Positions 17,319-26,651 of a stretch of DNA of 54,412 bases are shown here, one piece after another; position 1 is the stretch's first letter; each line of letters begins with the position of its first letter. The notes below the pieces were generated by a model. It had not been told where the DNA came from, searched no databases, and worked only from the letters and a program-made list of their open reading frames with translations. Position numbers and translations under genes: made by a program. Source of the stretch: DATLMR01 sp035634255 (GTDB lineage: Bacteria; Acidobacteriota; Blastocatellia; UBA7656); the NCBI GenBank assembly GCA_035634255.1, contig DASQDI010000046.1, positions 1-54,412 on the forward strand, written 5' to 3'.

Positions 17319-18522
17319 CGGGGTTCAAGTCCTCTTCATTCTGTGGCCTATCAAGCAACCTGTCTACTTCCTGGGGTGTTAAGAAATCCTTTGTCACTCG
17401 CTCAACGTAGCTTTCAACCTTCTCAGGCGAGACGTGCGAAAGATTCATAAGAGGAGCGATAACATCAGCCGTTGTGTGGTCTGATTTTCTGAGGGTGAAG
17501 TAGCGTTGCTTTTTCGGGTTGTCCTCAGTTGAAAAGCAAATCTTAGTCTGGGCGTTTTTGATCGCTGAGGCTAGGGCTGGTGAAAGCTGGCCCTGATCTT
17601 GATGAGCAAGGATGCAATGCAATCCGTACCCTGCCGAGCGGGGAAGCATTTCAATCAAATCAGGAGTCATAAACTCGGTCATCTCATCAACAATCAAGTA
17701 AAACTCCTGGGGCTTGGTGCGCTTCCTGAAGCTCTCCCACAACTCGCTGATAAGAAGCGTTCCTAATGCCCTCATATTCTCGCGCCCTACAAGGTCAGTT
17801 TCAGAGGCTTGGAGGTTGCAAAACATTATTCCCTTTTGCTCGATCAAGGCATTCAGGTCCATGTTGTTTTCTCTCAGTCCCATAATTCTTCTCATCTGAG
17901 GATGGGTAAATCGTTGCAGCTTGTTTTTGGTAGAGCCAATCTTTTTCTCAAACTCGATTTTGGAAGAATAAAGCTCGGTCAGGTCGGCCTTGATCTGCTG
18001 TGAGCCTATCCTTGCAATGAGTGGTTTGCGCTGCGCGTCAAACTCCCAGTAGAGAAAGTATCGAAGATCAGAGATGGAAAGCTCCAAATCCAGCAAGACG
18101 TAAAACAAAGCTCTCAGGAGCCGTTCAATGTTTCCAAACTGGTCAGTGTTTTCCAGTCCAAATACGTGCATAAGCTGCTGGGACAATCTTTCAGCCTTAG
18201 TCACCTTTCGGCCTTCGTCGGTATAGGGAGTCTGGAAGGGATTGAAGCCAACAATTCGCTTCTCAAACGAGGGGTCAAACAGAATTATCGGGCGGGAAAT
18301 GGAATGACACACCAAGTAGCCTAGAATGTACCAAAAGAGCTTCCAATGCGGGTCAATAACAAGCATTGGCTTTCCTAGCCTTAGAAGCTGCAAAATCAGG
18401 TGGAGAAGCCAGATACTTTTACCGCTGCGCGTCAAACCTGTAATGTGCAGGTGACTCTCAAATTCTTTGGGGGTGAGATACACTCCACCCCCGTTTACGT
18501 TGCGCCCTATCTCTATCTTCAT
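17311..18522 (-). CDS. VirD4/TraD/HerA-like DNA-pumping ATPase
   Basis: A 403-residue P-loop ATPase. Walker A is GLTRSGKS at residues 29-36, preceded by HLHI as in type IV coupling proteins that contact their own target DNA. Walker B is FYLIVDEM near residue 250, followed by GLHCILAHQDQGQL, resembling the TraG/TraD C-terminal motif (H-Q-D-Q). It lacks the N-terminal membrane anchor of VirD4, but two small membrane proteins encoded just upstream could supply it. The start overlaps the preceding gene by 4 bp. Probable role: DNA transfer or mobilization of the element. Confidence 0.8.
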   Translation of the reverse strand: MKIEIGRNVNGGGVYLTPKEFESHLHITGLTRSGKSIWLLHLILQLLRLGKPMLVIDPHWKLFWYILGYLVCHSISRPIILFDPSFEKRIVGFNPFQTPYTDEGRKVTKAERLSQQLMHVFGLENTDQFGNIERLLRALFYVLLDLELSISDLRYFLYWEFDAQRKPLIARIGSQQIKADLTELYSSKIEFEKKIGSTKNKLQRFTHPQMRRIMGLRENNMDLNALIEQKGIMFCNLQASETDLVGRENMRALGTLLISELWESFRKRTKPQEFYLIVDEMTEFMTPDLIEMLPRSAGYGLHCILAHQDQGQLSPALASAIKNAQTKICFSTEDNPKKQRYFTLRKSDHTTADVIAPLMNLSHVSPEKVESYVERVTKDFLTPQEVDRLLDRPQNEEDLNPDE

Positions 18523-18932
18523 TTGCCTCTCCTGAATATGCCAAGCACTTGCTTGGTTCGATCAGCAAACAGGTCAAAGCGTGACTCTGCCCTAGACTCC
18601 CATAAAGCTTCTTGTCTTTGGTGGAACCAAGTTTCTATGGAGCTTTTCATATGATCGGGTGCTTGTGAGACGGCGCGTATGCGCTGCTCCTCAAGCTTTA
18701 TAAGCTCGCGCATCCGTTTGCCGTCGCCGTACTGTTTGTCCCTGATGTAGCGCAAAAGGAAAAAGGCAACAAGGATAAGTGTTGTGAAAAAGAGTATCCA
18801 CGCAAGCCCGAAAAACAAGAAGCTAAGAACGGCAATAATCAGCATTACCAGCTCATAAATGAGGTAAGCTGCCCCGGCTAAAACAATAAGCTTGAGAATG
18901 TCGCCAGTTGAATCATCTTTTCTATCGTTCAT
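18519..18932 (-). CDS. Small membrane protein of the mobilization-like operon
   Basis: A 137-residue protein with two hydrophobic segments (ILKLIVLAGAAYLIYELVML and LSFLFFGLAWILFFTTLILV) followed by a charged C-terminal half. It overlaps the ATPase gene downstream by four bases and the preceding 90-residue gene by four. No family is recognised. Position and topology suggest a membrane anchor or partner for the coupling-type ATPase. Confidence 0.7.
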   Translation of the reverse strand: MNDRKDDSTGDILKLIVLAGAAYLIYELVMLIIAVLSFLFFGLAWILFFTTLILVAFFLLRYIRDKQYGDGKRMRELIKLEEQRIRAVSQAPDHMKSSIETWFHQRQEALWESRAESRFDLFADRTKQVLGIFRRGK

Positions 18933-19201
18933 GAGTTTCTCCTTTCAACCCTGGTGCGCCTCACCAGAGATTTTGAGCTATCCAGTTGGGGTGAATTGGT
19001 GGGTCTAACGTCAACGAATTGGGCGTCAACTACTTCAGGAGGCTTTTGCCTTTTCCAGGCTTCAAACTCCTCGCGTTCTTTTTGTCGCTTGTCATACCAC
19101 GCAACCAAGTACGCAAGCAGAATCAAAGCTGCGACGCCAAAGACAGCCCCAGAAACAAAGGCGTAGCCCTCGGAGGTTGACGAGTAAAATCCTAATACCA
19201 T
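18929..19201 (-). CDS. Small single-pass membrane protein, first gene of the mobilization-like operon
   Basis: A 90-residue protein with one membrane helix (FVSGAVFGVAALILLAYLVA) and a basic, polar cytoplasmic tail. The ATG at 19201 was chosen because AAGGAG lies just upstream; a longer frame starts at 19234 without such a site. Four-base overlap with the next gene shows tight coupling. No family recognised. It begins 156 bp from the tRNA-Lys gene, which is transcribed towards it. Confidence 0.7.
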   Translation of the reverse strand: MVLGFYSSTSEGYAFVSGAVFGVAALILLAYLVAWYDKRQKEREEFEAWKRQKPPEVVDAQFVDVRPTNSPQLDSSKSLVRRTRVERRNS

Positions 19202-19310
19202 AGTTTTCTCCTTTCGGGCGCTATGATAGATCAACAGTGGTTTCAGCTATTTAGAATGGGTAGGATAGAGGCGGGAAAATGGACAATACTTGTGAGTTAC
19301 TTGTGAGTAG

Positions 19311-19336
19311 AAAAGAAAAAGCCGCTCGGAAGCGGC
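19311..19336 (-). terminator. Intrinsic terminator after tRNA-Lys
   Basis: On the minus strand a six-base stem GCCGCT/AGCGGC with a four-base loop (19321-19336) is followed by TTTTTCTTTT (19311-19320). It lies 21 bp after the 3' end of the tRNA and fits a factor-independent terminator. Confidence 0.9.
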
Positions 19337-19356
19337 TGCAAATGGTGTATAATAAG

Positions 19357-19429
<73 letters not shown>

Positions 19430-19681
19430 GAATATCTCATCCTACCAAATTACAACTTAAAATAATTTAAGGATTCAACAAGGTAACAATTCACTGGCTG
19501 ATTCCTTAAATCTCAAACCGCAGTTGGATGTACATTTTTGCCCAGCTCCTCGCCGGAAGTCAAGTCTCGGATGAGATATGCAAAAGGTTCTGTTTTCTTG
19601 CAGGCGGATTACCTTAACTCACATTAATCGGGCATTATAAATAACCTGATAAACCGCAAAAACCCCAACGCCTCCGGCGGT

Positions 19682-20773
19682 TCACTTGATTATTGCCCTG
19701 CCAATCAGGAATGAGAATGCGTCTATGTTCGTCGCGTTCGTGTTGCTCAAGATGATGATCGTCAGATCCTCATTCAGGAAGCGCAACAAGACGACATTCG
19801 CCCCCATGATGCTGCCCGGTCTATGCGCTATTCTATACTTTTTTCCCCGGACCTCCGTGCTCGCGACCCAAAGGCCATAGCCATAATCGTCCAGGCCCGA
19901 TTTTAACATCAGGCTCAAAGTCTCGGGTTTTAACAGGCTGGCTCCGTACAGAGCGTCCGAGAACTTGAGGAGGTCGCTCGCTGTTGAGTACATGCCGCCC
20001 GCCGAGTACCAGTTTTCGGTGTAGACCGGCAGGTCGTTTATCAGCGGCTCCGTATCGCCGGTTTTGAAGTAAGTATTGGCCAGATTTTTTACTACGTCGC
20101 GCTGGTAGAGCATGCCCGAGTCGGTCATCTTCAGCGGGTCGAGAATGCGCTCCTTTAGCGCTACATCGTAGCTCTTAGAGGTTATCTTCTCGATGACTTT
20201 GCCCAGGATGATGTAGTCGGCGTTGTTATAGTCAAATACCTTCCCCACTTCATGGACGAGTTTGCCGCTGCAATACTTAGTCAACAGCTCGTCGGTGGTA
20301 TGAGGCAGCTGGTAGGCTTCCATCCCCTTCCGGACCGCCTCTTCGTAAGTCCTGATCGTGTCAAAATTCTGAATGCCGGAGGTGTGGTTCAGGAGATTGT
20401 GGATGGTCGCCCGCCCCGCGCCCTCGCCCGCATAGCCCGGCAAATAAGTGCCGATAGTCGCGTGCAGGTCGAGCTTTCCCTGCTCGTAAAGTTGAAGGAT
20501 CAGGGCGGCGGTGAATGCCTTGGTGATCGACGCGATTCTGAATTTTGTGTGGTTGTTGATCGGGACGCCGAATGCGCGGTTGGCGAGGCCGAAACTCTGG
20601 TGGTAAATCTTTTTCTTCCCATGCTGAACAAGGATCGTGCCGTTAAAGTTGTGCTCTCTCGCGTAATCGCGGATTCGGGCTTCGAGCGTTTGAGCTCGAG
20701 CCTGCGGGAGCGCGGACTGTGAGACGGCCGCGACCAATAGCATGGCAGCCATCACTAACGCTCGTCTGCCCAT
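19682..20773 (-). CDS. Exported serine hydrolase, beta-lactamase (class C/PBP4*-like) family
   Basis: A 363-residue protein with a signal peptide (MGRRALVMAAMLLVAAVSQS). The catalytic SxxK motif is SITK at residues 82-85, the YxN motif is in FDYNNADYI, and the third motif region is near HRPGSIMG, where the usual KTG-like triad is replaced by H-R-P-G. Family members are D-amino-peptidases, esterases or unknown hydrolases, rarely true beta-lactamases. An upstream in-frame ATG at 20809 would spoil the signal peptide. A monocistronic gene with a divergent neighbour. Confidence 0.88.
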   Translation of the reverse strand: MGRRALVMAAMLLVAAVSQSALPQARAQTLEARIRDYAREHNFNGTILVQHGKKKIYHQSFGLANRAFGVPINNHTKFRIASITKAFTAALILQLYEQGKLDLHATIGTYLPGYAGEGAGRATIHNLLNHTSGIQNFDTIRTYEEAVRKGMEAYQLPHTTDELLTKYCSGKLVHEVGKVFDYNNADYIILGKVIEKITSKSYDVALKERILDPLKMTDSGMLYQRDVVKNLANTYFKTGDTEPLINDLPVYTENWYSAGGMYSTASDLLKFSDALYGASLLKPETLSLMLKSGLDDYGYGLWVASTEVRGKKYRIAHRPGSIMGANVVLLRFLNEDLTIIILSNTNATNIDAFSFLIGRAIIK

Positions 20774-21058
20774 CGTTTCGCATTCTACGCTCGGCCCGCA
20801 GGTAATCATGCATCTCTATACGAAGCCGGGTTGTGAATCGGGTGCAGAGGGTTGTTAGGCGTCGCACGCGCGCATGACGTCAGGCGCTCGATTTTATCCC
20901 GCGTACCGGCGGTTGTTTTCTTATACGTTATCGTGTAGAAGGGCCGCTTTTGGTATGCCCAATTAGGCGCGGGCGTCTCTTTCTCGGGCTTTCAAAATGG
21001 CACTCTAATTGCTGGTTCAAGCGCGCTCGCGCTACACGCAGATCTCAAGGAGATTTCT

Positions 21059-21814
21059 ATGAAGGCCACTAAATCCTATAACTCTTCTCCGCTCCCGAAA
21101 TGGGAGTCTTTAAAAATGTCGCTCCGAGTCTCGCTCCGCGTGGCACTGCTCACGCTCTCTATTTTATGGCTCGGGAGTGTCTCGCCGGCTCGCGCGCAGG
21201 ATATACAGATAGGATTGGATTTTGCGACGGTCGTCCCTCGGGGCGGCTTCAGCGAGAACGTGACTAATAATGGGTACGGGGTCGGGGGCAGGTTTCTAGT
21301 CGGCCTCGGGCGCAGCCCGTTTCATCTGGGAGTTGACGCGGCATTCACAAATTATGGGTCGGAAGAGCACGAGGAGCCGCTCAGCACAACCATTCCGGAA
21401 ATCGATGTTAAAGTGCGAACGGACAACAACATTATCCTGACGCACTTGCTTCTCAGGGCCCAGCCCCGCAGCGGCAGAGTTCGCCCATACGCCGACGGGC
21501 TCATCGGCTTGAAGTACCTGTTCACACGAACGAGTATCAGCAATGAGTTCGACGAGGAGATTGCGTCGACGACGAACCTCAGCGATACGACGTTCAGTTA
21601 CGGGTTCGGCGGGGGGCTACAGGTACACCTCGCCAACATCGGGCCTACCGGCGACATCTCTTTCGACACCAAGGTGAGGTATCTGAGAGGCTCTCAGGCC
21701 GAGTACCTGAAGAAGGGCTCCATAAGGCGAGAGAACGGCTCCGTTTCGTTCGACGTTCTGTCTTCGAGGACGGACGTTGTAACGGTCCAGGTCGGAGTTA
21801 CTTTTCGGTTCTGA
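21059..21814 (+). CDS. Outer-membrane beta-barrel protein
   Basis: A 251-residue protein with an N-terminal signal sequence (cleavage likely after ARAQ) and alternating amphipathic beta strands ending in a C-terminal aromatic (VTVQVGVTFRF), the signal for BAM-dependent insertion. Glycine-rich turns such as YGFGGGLQVHL fit OmpA/OmpW-like or opacity-type small barrels. AAGGAG at 21047-21052 sets the ATG; an internal ATG at 21116 would also leave a signal peptide. No enzymatic motif. It may be a porin or adhesin-like barrel. Confidence 0.82.
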   Translation: MKATKSYNSSPLPKWESLKMSLRVSLRVALLTLSILWLGSVSPARAQDIQIGLDFATVVPRGGFSENVTNNGYGVGGRFLVGLGRSPFHLGVDAAFTNYGSEEHEEPLSTTIPEIDVKVRTDNNIILTHLLLRAQPRSGRVRPYADGLIGLKYLFTRTSISNEFDEEIASTTNLSDTTFSYGFGGGLQVHLANIGPTGDISFDTKVRYLRGSQAEYLKKGSIRRENGSVSFDVLSSRTDVVTVQVGVTFRF

Positions 21815-21869
21815 GCACCTCTGATCATTCCGAGCCCCTGACCGATTAATGGGCAGGTCAAATATAATT

Positions 21870-21899
21870 TTGCGACGGGTTAATCTACAGGCGTATAAT
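21870..21899 (+). promoter_or_regulatory. Candidate sigma-70 promoter for the TPR gene
   Basis: TTGCGA (21870-21875) and TATAAT (21894-21899) are 18 bp apart, about 105 bp upstream of the TPR gene start. Perfect -10, moderate -35. Confidence 0.55.
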
Positions 21900-22003
21900 T
21901 CATTCACCCGAAATCCTGAATCTGCTCATGGAGGAACGCCGGGACGTGTTGCCTGAGTGGATCGTGAAGGCTTGGAGATGCACAACGAGCAAGGGGGTTG
22001 TTA

Positions 22004-23098
22004 ATGGGACTGCGGAGATACTTTCCTGCGCTTACTCCTATACTTTTCGTACTGTGTCTCGGCCTCCCCGCGTGGGGGCAGGCCGCGGACCCCGATAAGC
22101 CCGTAGACGCCGAGCAGATTCACCGGACTGGCGTGTCGTATTACGAGTCGGGTGAGTTCGAGAAAGCGATTGAAGCTTACAGGCAGGCCATCAGGCTCAG
22201 GCCCGACTCGCAGGAGTCCTACTATCATCTCGGCATGGCGTACAGCAGCCTGGGCAGGTATAAAGAAGCTGTCGAAGCTTACAATAATGCGATTCGAATC
22301 AAACCCGACTACGCGGCCGCTTACTATAATCTGGGCCATGCGCACAGTAATTTAAATCAGTATGGCAGGGCCATTAAGGTATTCAAGCAGGCCCTCCAAC
22401 ACGACCCGGACAACGTTGAGATTTACCTCGCGCTGGGGGACGCATACTCCGATTCCGGCGATGAGGACAAGGCCGTCGCCGCCTTCGAGGCGGCCATTCG
22501 GCGCGAGCCGAGTAACCCTTACACATATTACAAACTCGGCCTGTTTTATTTCCCGCACGGGCCGCACGCCAGGGCCGTGGACGCCTTCAGTCAGGCGATC
22601 ATCCGCGACCCGCGACACGCCGAAGCCTACTTCCACCGGTCTTACGCTTACCTGTTCATGGGGCGGGGCGAGTCGGCGGTCGGCGACGCCGAGACCTATC
22701 TCGCGCTCAAGGGCTGGCGCACCAACCAGTCTTTATACATGGTGATCGCCGCGTATTTCGGGCATATGCAAATACGGCAGGAGGCCGCCGCCCGCAAAGC
22801 TTTGGGAGACGCCGTGCGGCAGGCCGACAGGTCGGAGTGGCCGTACCCGGTCATCGAGTACCTGATCGGCGAAATATCCCCGCGACTCCTTTTAAGGTCG
22901 GCCTCCGAGGAGAGCCAGAAGGCTGAGGCGAGGACGTATATCGGGCTGAGCCTCTCCCTGAAGGGCGATCAAAAGGCCGCGCTCGATCACCTGAAGTGGG
23001 TTAAAAATAACACCCACGAATCTTCGATCCCATTCGCCCTCGCGATGTCAGAAATAGAGAGGATTGAAGACGCTTCCTCAGTCTCCCTCAAGCGGTGA
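22004..23098 (+). CDS. Exported TPR-repeat protein
   Basis: A 364-residue protein with a signal peptide (LTPILFVLCLGLPAWGQA) and about six consecutive 34-residue TPR motifs between residues ~35 and 240 (for example GVSYYESGEFEKAIEAYRQA and YYNLGHAHSNLNQYGRAIKV). A further TPR-like helix pair lies near residue 310. TPR solenoids bind partner proteins. ATG 22004 follows a GGGGG ribosome site; the TTG at 21998 in frame is less likely. Its 3' end faces the pseudokinase gene. Confidence 0.87.
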   Translation: MGLRRYFPALTPILFVLCLGLPAWGQAADPDKPVDAEQIHRTGVSYYESGEFEKAIEAYRQAIRLRPDSQESYYHLGMAYSSLGRYKEAVEAYNNAIRIKPDYAAAYYNLGHAHSNLNQYGRAIKVFKQALQHDPDNVEIYLALGDAYSDSGDEDKAVAAFEAAIRREPSNPYTYYKLGLFYFPHGPHARAVDAFSQAIIRDPRHAEAYFHRSYAYLFMGRGESAVGDAETYLALKGWRTNQSLYMVIAAYFGHMQIRQEAAARKALGDAVRQADRSEWPYPVIEYLIGEISPRLLLRSASEESQKAEARTYIGLSLSLKGDQKAALDHLKWVKNNTHESSIPFALAMSEIERIEDASSVSLKR

Positions 23099-23138
23099 CG
23101 CCGGGCGGCTAAGAATCATCTGTGAGGGGCGGCCCGAT

Positions 23139-25274
23139 TTAGTCCTTGAAGACGAAAGTGATCGTCCCCACAACCCCGGCCCGGTTGCGGTCCACTCTGG
23201 CGGGTGTCCACTTCCAGCGCCGCGCCGCAGCCACGGCGGCGTCTCTCAGCTGCTCGGGGCCTGCTATCGGCCGGGCCGAGACGACGCTGCCCTCTTCGTT
23301 TATCGTCAGCTCGACCGTCACTGAGCCTCTGATCTTCGCCTCCCGCGCCGCTTTCGGATAAACGGGTCTGGGGCGAATGATGGCCGTGTTCTGTAGCACA
23401 TCCCCCGACCTTCGTATGACCTTCGGCGCAGGAGGTTCAGTTTTCGCGGGCTGCTCCGGCGCGGGGCTAGGCTCCAGAGACTGCCTGTCCCGAAGATCAA
23501 TGTCTTTGACCTCGGCGGGCGGCTCGCTCTTAGACATGAGTGTAGGCTCAACCGGCGAAGCGGACGGAGGGGCTGCTTCGGACGACGTGCGCGGAGACGG
23601 CTTTGCGGAGGCTTCTTCCGCCGGCTCTTTTTTCTCCGCGACGGCGGCCCTGTCTTCTCCGTTATCGGAGGGCGTGTCGCCGGCGGCCTGAGTCGCCGGC
23701 TCGGATTTCAGAGTCGACTCTTTCGCCTCTTCCGCTTCTGCCGAAGCTGCCATTTCCGGAGTGGGTACAAACGCTTCGGGTTTGGAGGCCGCCACCTCAT
23801 TGCTGATCTGTTGTTCGGCACCCGAGACTACGTTTTCGGTTTTGCCCATGAATCGCCCGCCTCGGATTGCCCCGAAAAGCCCGCCTCCGATAAGCAGCAA
23901 CACGAGCAGCCAGGCCAGAGGGCGATATGTTGCCCTGCCGCGCTCTTCCTGAATCGGCCCCGCGCCTGCTTCTATAAACTCATCCCACTCAGGCTCGCGC
24001 GTATCCGCCTCCCGCTTTTCGAAAAGGTCGATGACTATCCTGTCTCCGCAGGCGCGTTCGTCATCCGACTCCGACAGGCCCGCGGCGACGCCGACGCTCA
24101 CCGAGTCGCGGTCCGGCGCGCGCTCGTCTTCAACGGCAGCCACGTCCTCCACCGCCTCAGGTTTCTCCTCGACCAGTCTCAGAGTCTTCGGAGTATCAGG
24201 CTCGGGCAGGACGATAACATTATCTGAAGCCCGGTAGGTGTCCGGCGCGCGTGGCAAGTCCGCGGGAGCCTCCACGGGCATGGACTGTCGGTCATCGGGC
24301 TCGCGCGAAAGAGACGACTGCTCCTCAGGTTCCTCTTCCGCCCTCGCCTCGGCGGCCAGAATTTGTTCCAGAGTGGATTTGAAAACGCTGACATCAAACG
24401 GGCGCTCGTCGGGCCTCTTGCCGAGCAAACTCATGACTATCTGCGACAGCCCCGCGGAGAGGTCGAAGCGGAACATGTGAGGCGGCTTGGGGATTCGGGT
24501 CAGTTGTTTCAGCCTGAGTGAAGCGTGGTCCTCCGATTCGAAAGGCGCGCGGTCGGTCAGCATCTCGAAAAAGATGATGCCGAGCAGGTATAGGTCGCTG
24601 CGCCGGTCTACCGCCCCGGAGAGTATCTGCTCGGGGCTGATGTGCGACGCGGCGCAATAGTGCGAACGCTCCTGGCACGCCCAGAGTAAATCTTTGGAGC
24701 GAGGGATTCCGAACCCGCCCACGAGCACATTGCCGCTCTGATCGAGTAAGACCTCACCCGGCTCCAGCCTCAGGTGCAGCACGCCCTGCGCGTGAGCGTA
24801 CTCAAGCGCGTCGGCGATTTGCCGGGCTATCTGTACGGCTTCGCCTTCTTCGAGCCACCCCTTCCGCTTCAGGTATTCGCGCAAGGTTACGGCGTCCGGC
24901 CTATCCTCGGTGACGTAGAAGTGAATGCCATTCTTCTCTTCGGCGGGCGTCGCCTTCAGGATGTTTCGGTGCGAGAGGCTGGCCGCCGCGTTAGCTTCGA
25001 GGTGGAATAACTCCACCTGTCTCCTGTCGCCAGCCAGAGAGCCCGAAAGGACTCTGAGCCTGACGAGGCCGCAAGGCTCCGGGCCGAGGCCTTCAGGGTG
25101 CGCGAGATCACGGGCGAGGTAAATAGGGTGTGTGTCGGATTCTACGAGATTTCTTACTATCGTGAATCTTTCACCGAGGGCCGCGCCGACTTGTGCGCCC
25201 ATGTCCGGCCCGGATGGTTCCTGTGCCGGGGCCGCTACCGAAGAAGAGTTTGCAGAATTGTATGAGTTGCTCAT
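23139..25274 (-). CDS. Membrane pseudokinase with C-terminal TonB domain
   Basis: A 711-residue protein. Residues ~35-305 have a Ser/Thr kinase fold: ALEYAHAQGVLH, SPEQILSG and SDLYLLGIIFFEML match subdomains VI, VIII and IX. Catalytic residues are missing: HRDLKPxN is H-L-R-L-E-P-G-E (167-174), DFG is G-F-G (187-189), and the ATP lysine position appears to be Arg. A long acidic linker, one TM (451-470) and a Pro/Ala/Glu-rich periplasmic spacer lead to a TonB_C-like domain from ~630 (PVYPKAAREAKIRGSVTVEL, ending TITFVF). It probably scaffolds or senses in the cytoplasm and contacts envelope proteins outside. Divergent from the peptidoglycan-binding gene. Confidence 0.87.
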   Translation of the reverse strand: MSNSYNSANSSSVAAPAQEPSGPDMGAQVGAALGERFTIVRNLVESDTHPIYLARDLAHPEGLGPEPCGLVRLRVLSGSLAGDRRQVELFHLEANAAASLSHRNILKATPAEEKNGIHFYVTEDRPDAVTLREYLKRKGWLEEGEAVQIARQIADALEYAHAQGVLHLRLEPGEVLLDQSGNVLVGGFGIPRSKDLLWACQERSHYCAASHISPEQILSGAVDRRSDLYLLGIIFFEMLTDRAPFESEDHASLRLKQLTRIPKPPHMFRFDLSAGLSQIVMSLLGKRPDERPFDVSVFKSTLEQILAAEARAEEEPEEQSSLSREPDDRQSMPVEAPADLPRAPDTYRASDNVIVLPEPDTPKTLRLVEEKPEAVEDVAAVEDERAPDRDSVSVGVAAGLSESDDERACGDRIVIDLFEKREADTREPEWDEFIEAGAGPIQEERGRATYRPLAWLLVLLLIGGGLFGAIRGGRFMGKTENVVSGAEQQISNEVAASKPEAFVPTPEMAASAEAEEAKESTLKSEPATQAAGDTPSDNGEDRAAVAEKKEPAEEASAKPSPRTSSEAAPPSASPVEPTLMSKSEPPAEVKDIDLRDRQSLEPSPAPEQPAKTEPPAPKVIRRSGDVLQNTAIIRPRPVYPKAAREAKIRGSVTVELTINEEGSVVSARPIAGPEQLRDAAVAAARRWKWTPARVDRNRAGVVGTITFVFKD

Positions 25275-25583
25275 GAGACACTACTCGCAACTGTTTAGTA
25301 AACGCATGGTAGAGCGTTCGGTGATTATTTGATGCAGTCCGCTTCTGGATGAGCTAGCTAGCGTTTAACCGGTAACCTTAATCGCTCGTTCGTCCTCGTG
25401 CATTCTTACATAACTGGGAGTCGAATGCAAACTTTCTGACCTGCGCCGCGCCCCTCGGGCCTGCCGGTTTTCGCGGGTGAGGGGGTGTTCCGGCGCGGAC
25501 TGGCATAAAGCTTGCTCATAGGTATTCATAGAAGTTTGAAGGGCCGCGCGGCCCCGAAAGCTGCGGGAGGGGAGGGTGAGTCT

Positions 25584-26588
25584 ATGATTATAAGAGCAAG
25601 CAAAAAACTGCTGACTTTAATGTCGTTAGCATTAATTATTGCGCCGGGGGCCGGGTCAGTCGCGGGCTCTCCGGCGACGGTCCCCGTCGGGACTGTCATA
25701 CCTTTGAAGATGGAGACTCAGTTGAGTTCCAGAACATCCCAGGCGGGCGACCCATTCACCGCTACCGTCATCCGGGACGTGGAGATTGATATGTCCGTGG
25801 GGTCTTCGGAGAACAGAGACGAGGGCCGCCTGCTGCTTATTCCCGCCGACTCCCGGGTCGAAGGCCACGTGAAAGAGGTCCAGAGGGCGGAGCGCATGAG
25901 CAGGGCGGGCACGATTGCGGTAGCATTCGACAGGCTTATTCTGCCCGGCGGAAGGTCCATACCGATAGATGGCACGCTGACTTCGCTCGACGATAGTGCG
26001 CGCGAGAGCTTTGAGGGCTTCGAGGAGGACGACCGCGTTGAGGGTGAGGGCCGAACGCGACGCGCCATCATCTTCATCGGGGCCGGGGCCGGCGTCGGCG
26101 CGGCGATAGGGGCCATGACCGAGGGCGGCAAAGGGGCGGCGGTCGGCGCGGGCATCGGCGCGGTGCTCGGCACGGTGGGCATACTGTTGAGCAGGGGCGA
26201 GGAGGCCGAGATAGATCCCGGCACCGAGTTCGGCATGCGGGTGGAGCGGGCGTTCACAGTTGATACGGACGAGGTCGGCGCAGCGGGCGAGCGCCCGAGG
26301 ACTGTACTGAATCATCCCAATTATGATGACCCGAATAGCGCCGACCGCGAAGATGACGGGGCCGGCTTTGATTCATCACAGCCCATCTCGTCGATTTCGT
26401 CGGAAGAGATTCGCGCCGCTCAGGCCGCCCTCGCGGGGCGAGGCTACTACAGAGGCCCGATCAACGGGGAGTTGTCCCGCGCTACCAGCAGGGCTTTACG
26501 GCGATTCCAGAGGGATAATAACCTGGCCGTGACAGGCGACCTCAACCAGGAGACGGCCCGGAAGCTGGATGTCCTCAACAGGCCATGA
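25584..26588 (+). CDS. Exported peptidoglycan-binding-domain protein
   Basis: A 334-residue protein with a signal peptide (KKLLTLMSLALIIAPGAGSV). The N-terminal ~140 residues are beta-rich and resemble envelope proteins that begin PVGTVIPLKMETQLSS. A glycine-zipper stretch (GAGAGVGAAIGAM, then GAGIGAVLGTVGIL) lies mid-protein and may insert into the outer membrane. A PG_binding_1 domain at the end (AQAALAGRGYYRGPINGELS, then TGDLNQETARKL) binds the cell wall. GGAGGGGAGGG lies before ATG 25584; the longer frame to 25512 has no ribosome site. Confidence 0.85.
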   Translation: MIIRASKKLLTLMSLALIIAPGAGSVAGSPATVPVGTVIPLKMETQLSSRTSQAGDPFTATVIRDVEIDMSVGSSENRDEGRLLLIPADSRVEGHVKEVQRAERMSRAGTIAVAFDRLILPGGRSIPIDGTLTSLDDSARESFEGFEEDDRVEGEGRTRRAIIFIGAGAGVGAAIGAMTEGGKGAAVGAGIGAVLGTVGILLSRGEEAEIDPGTEFGMRVERAFTVDTDEVGAAGERPRTVLNHPNYDDPNSADREDDGAGFDSSQPISSISSEEIRAAQAALAGRGYYRGPINGELSRATSRALRRFQRDNNLAVTGDLNQETARKLDVLNRP

Positions 26589-26651
26589 GATTGAATCAGT
26601 ACGCCGGTACGACCGGAATCATTACCGAACAGCGGATGCGGACGCCGAAAC

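Noticed and set aside
20820..20860. GTTAGGC with a GGGTGCAGAGG arm near the serine hydrolase start, resembling half an attC site
   Set aside because: No matching partner box was found within the expected 60-140 bp on either side.
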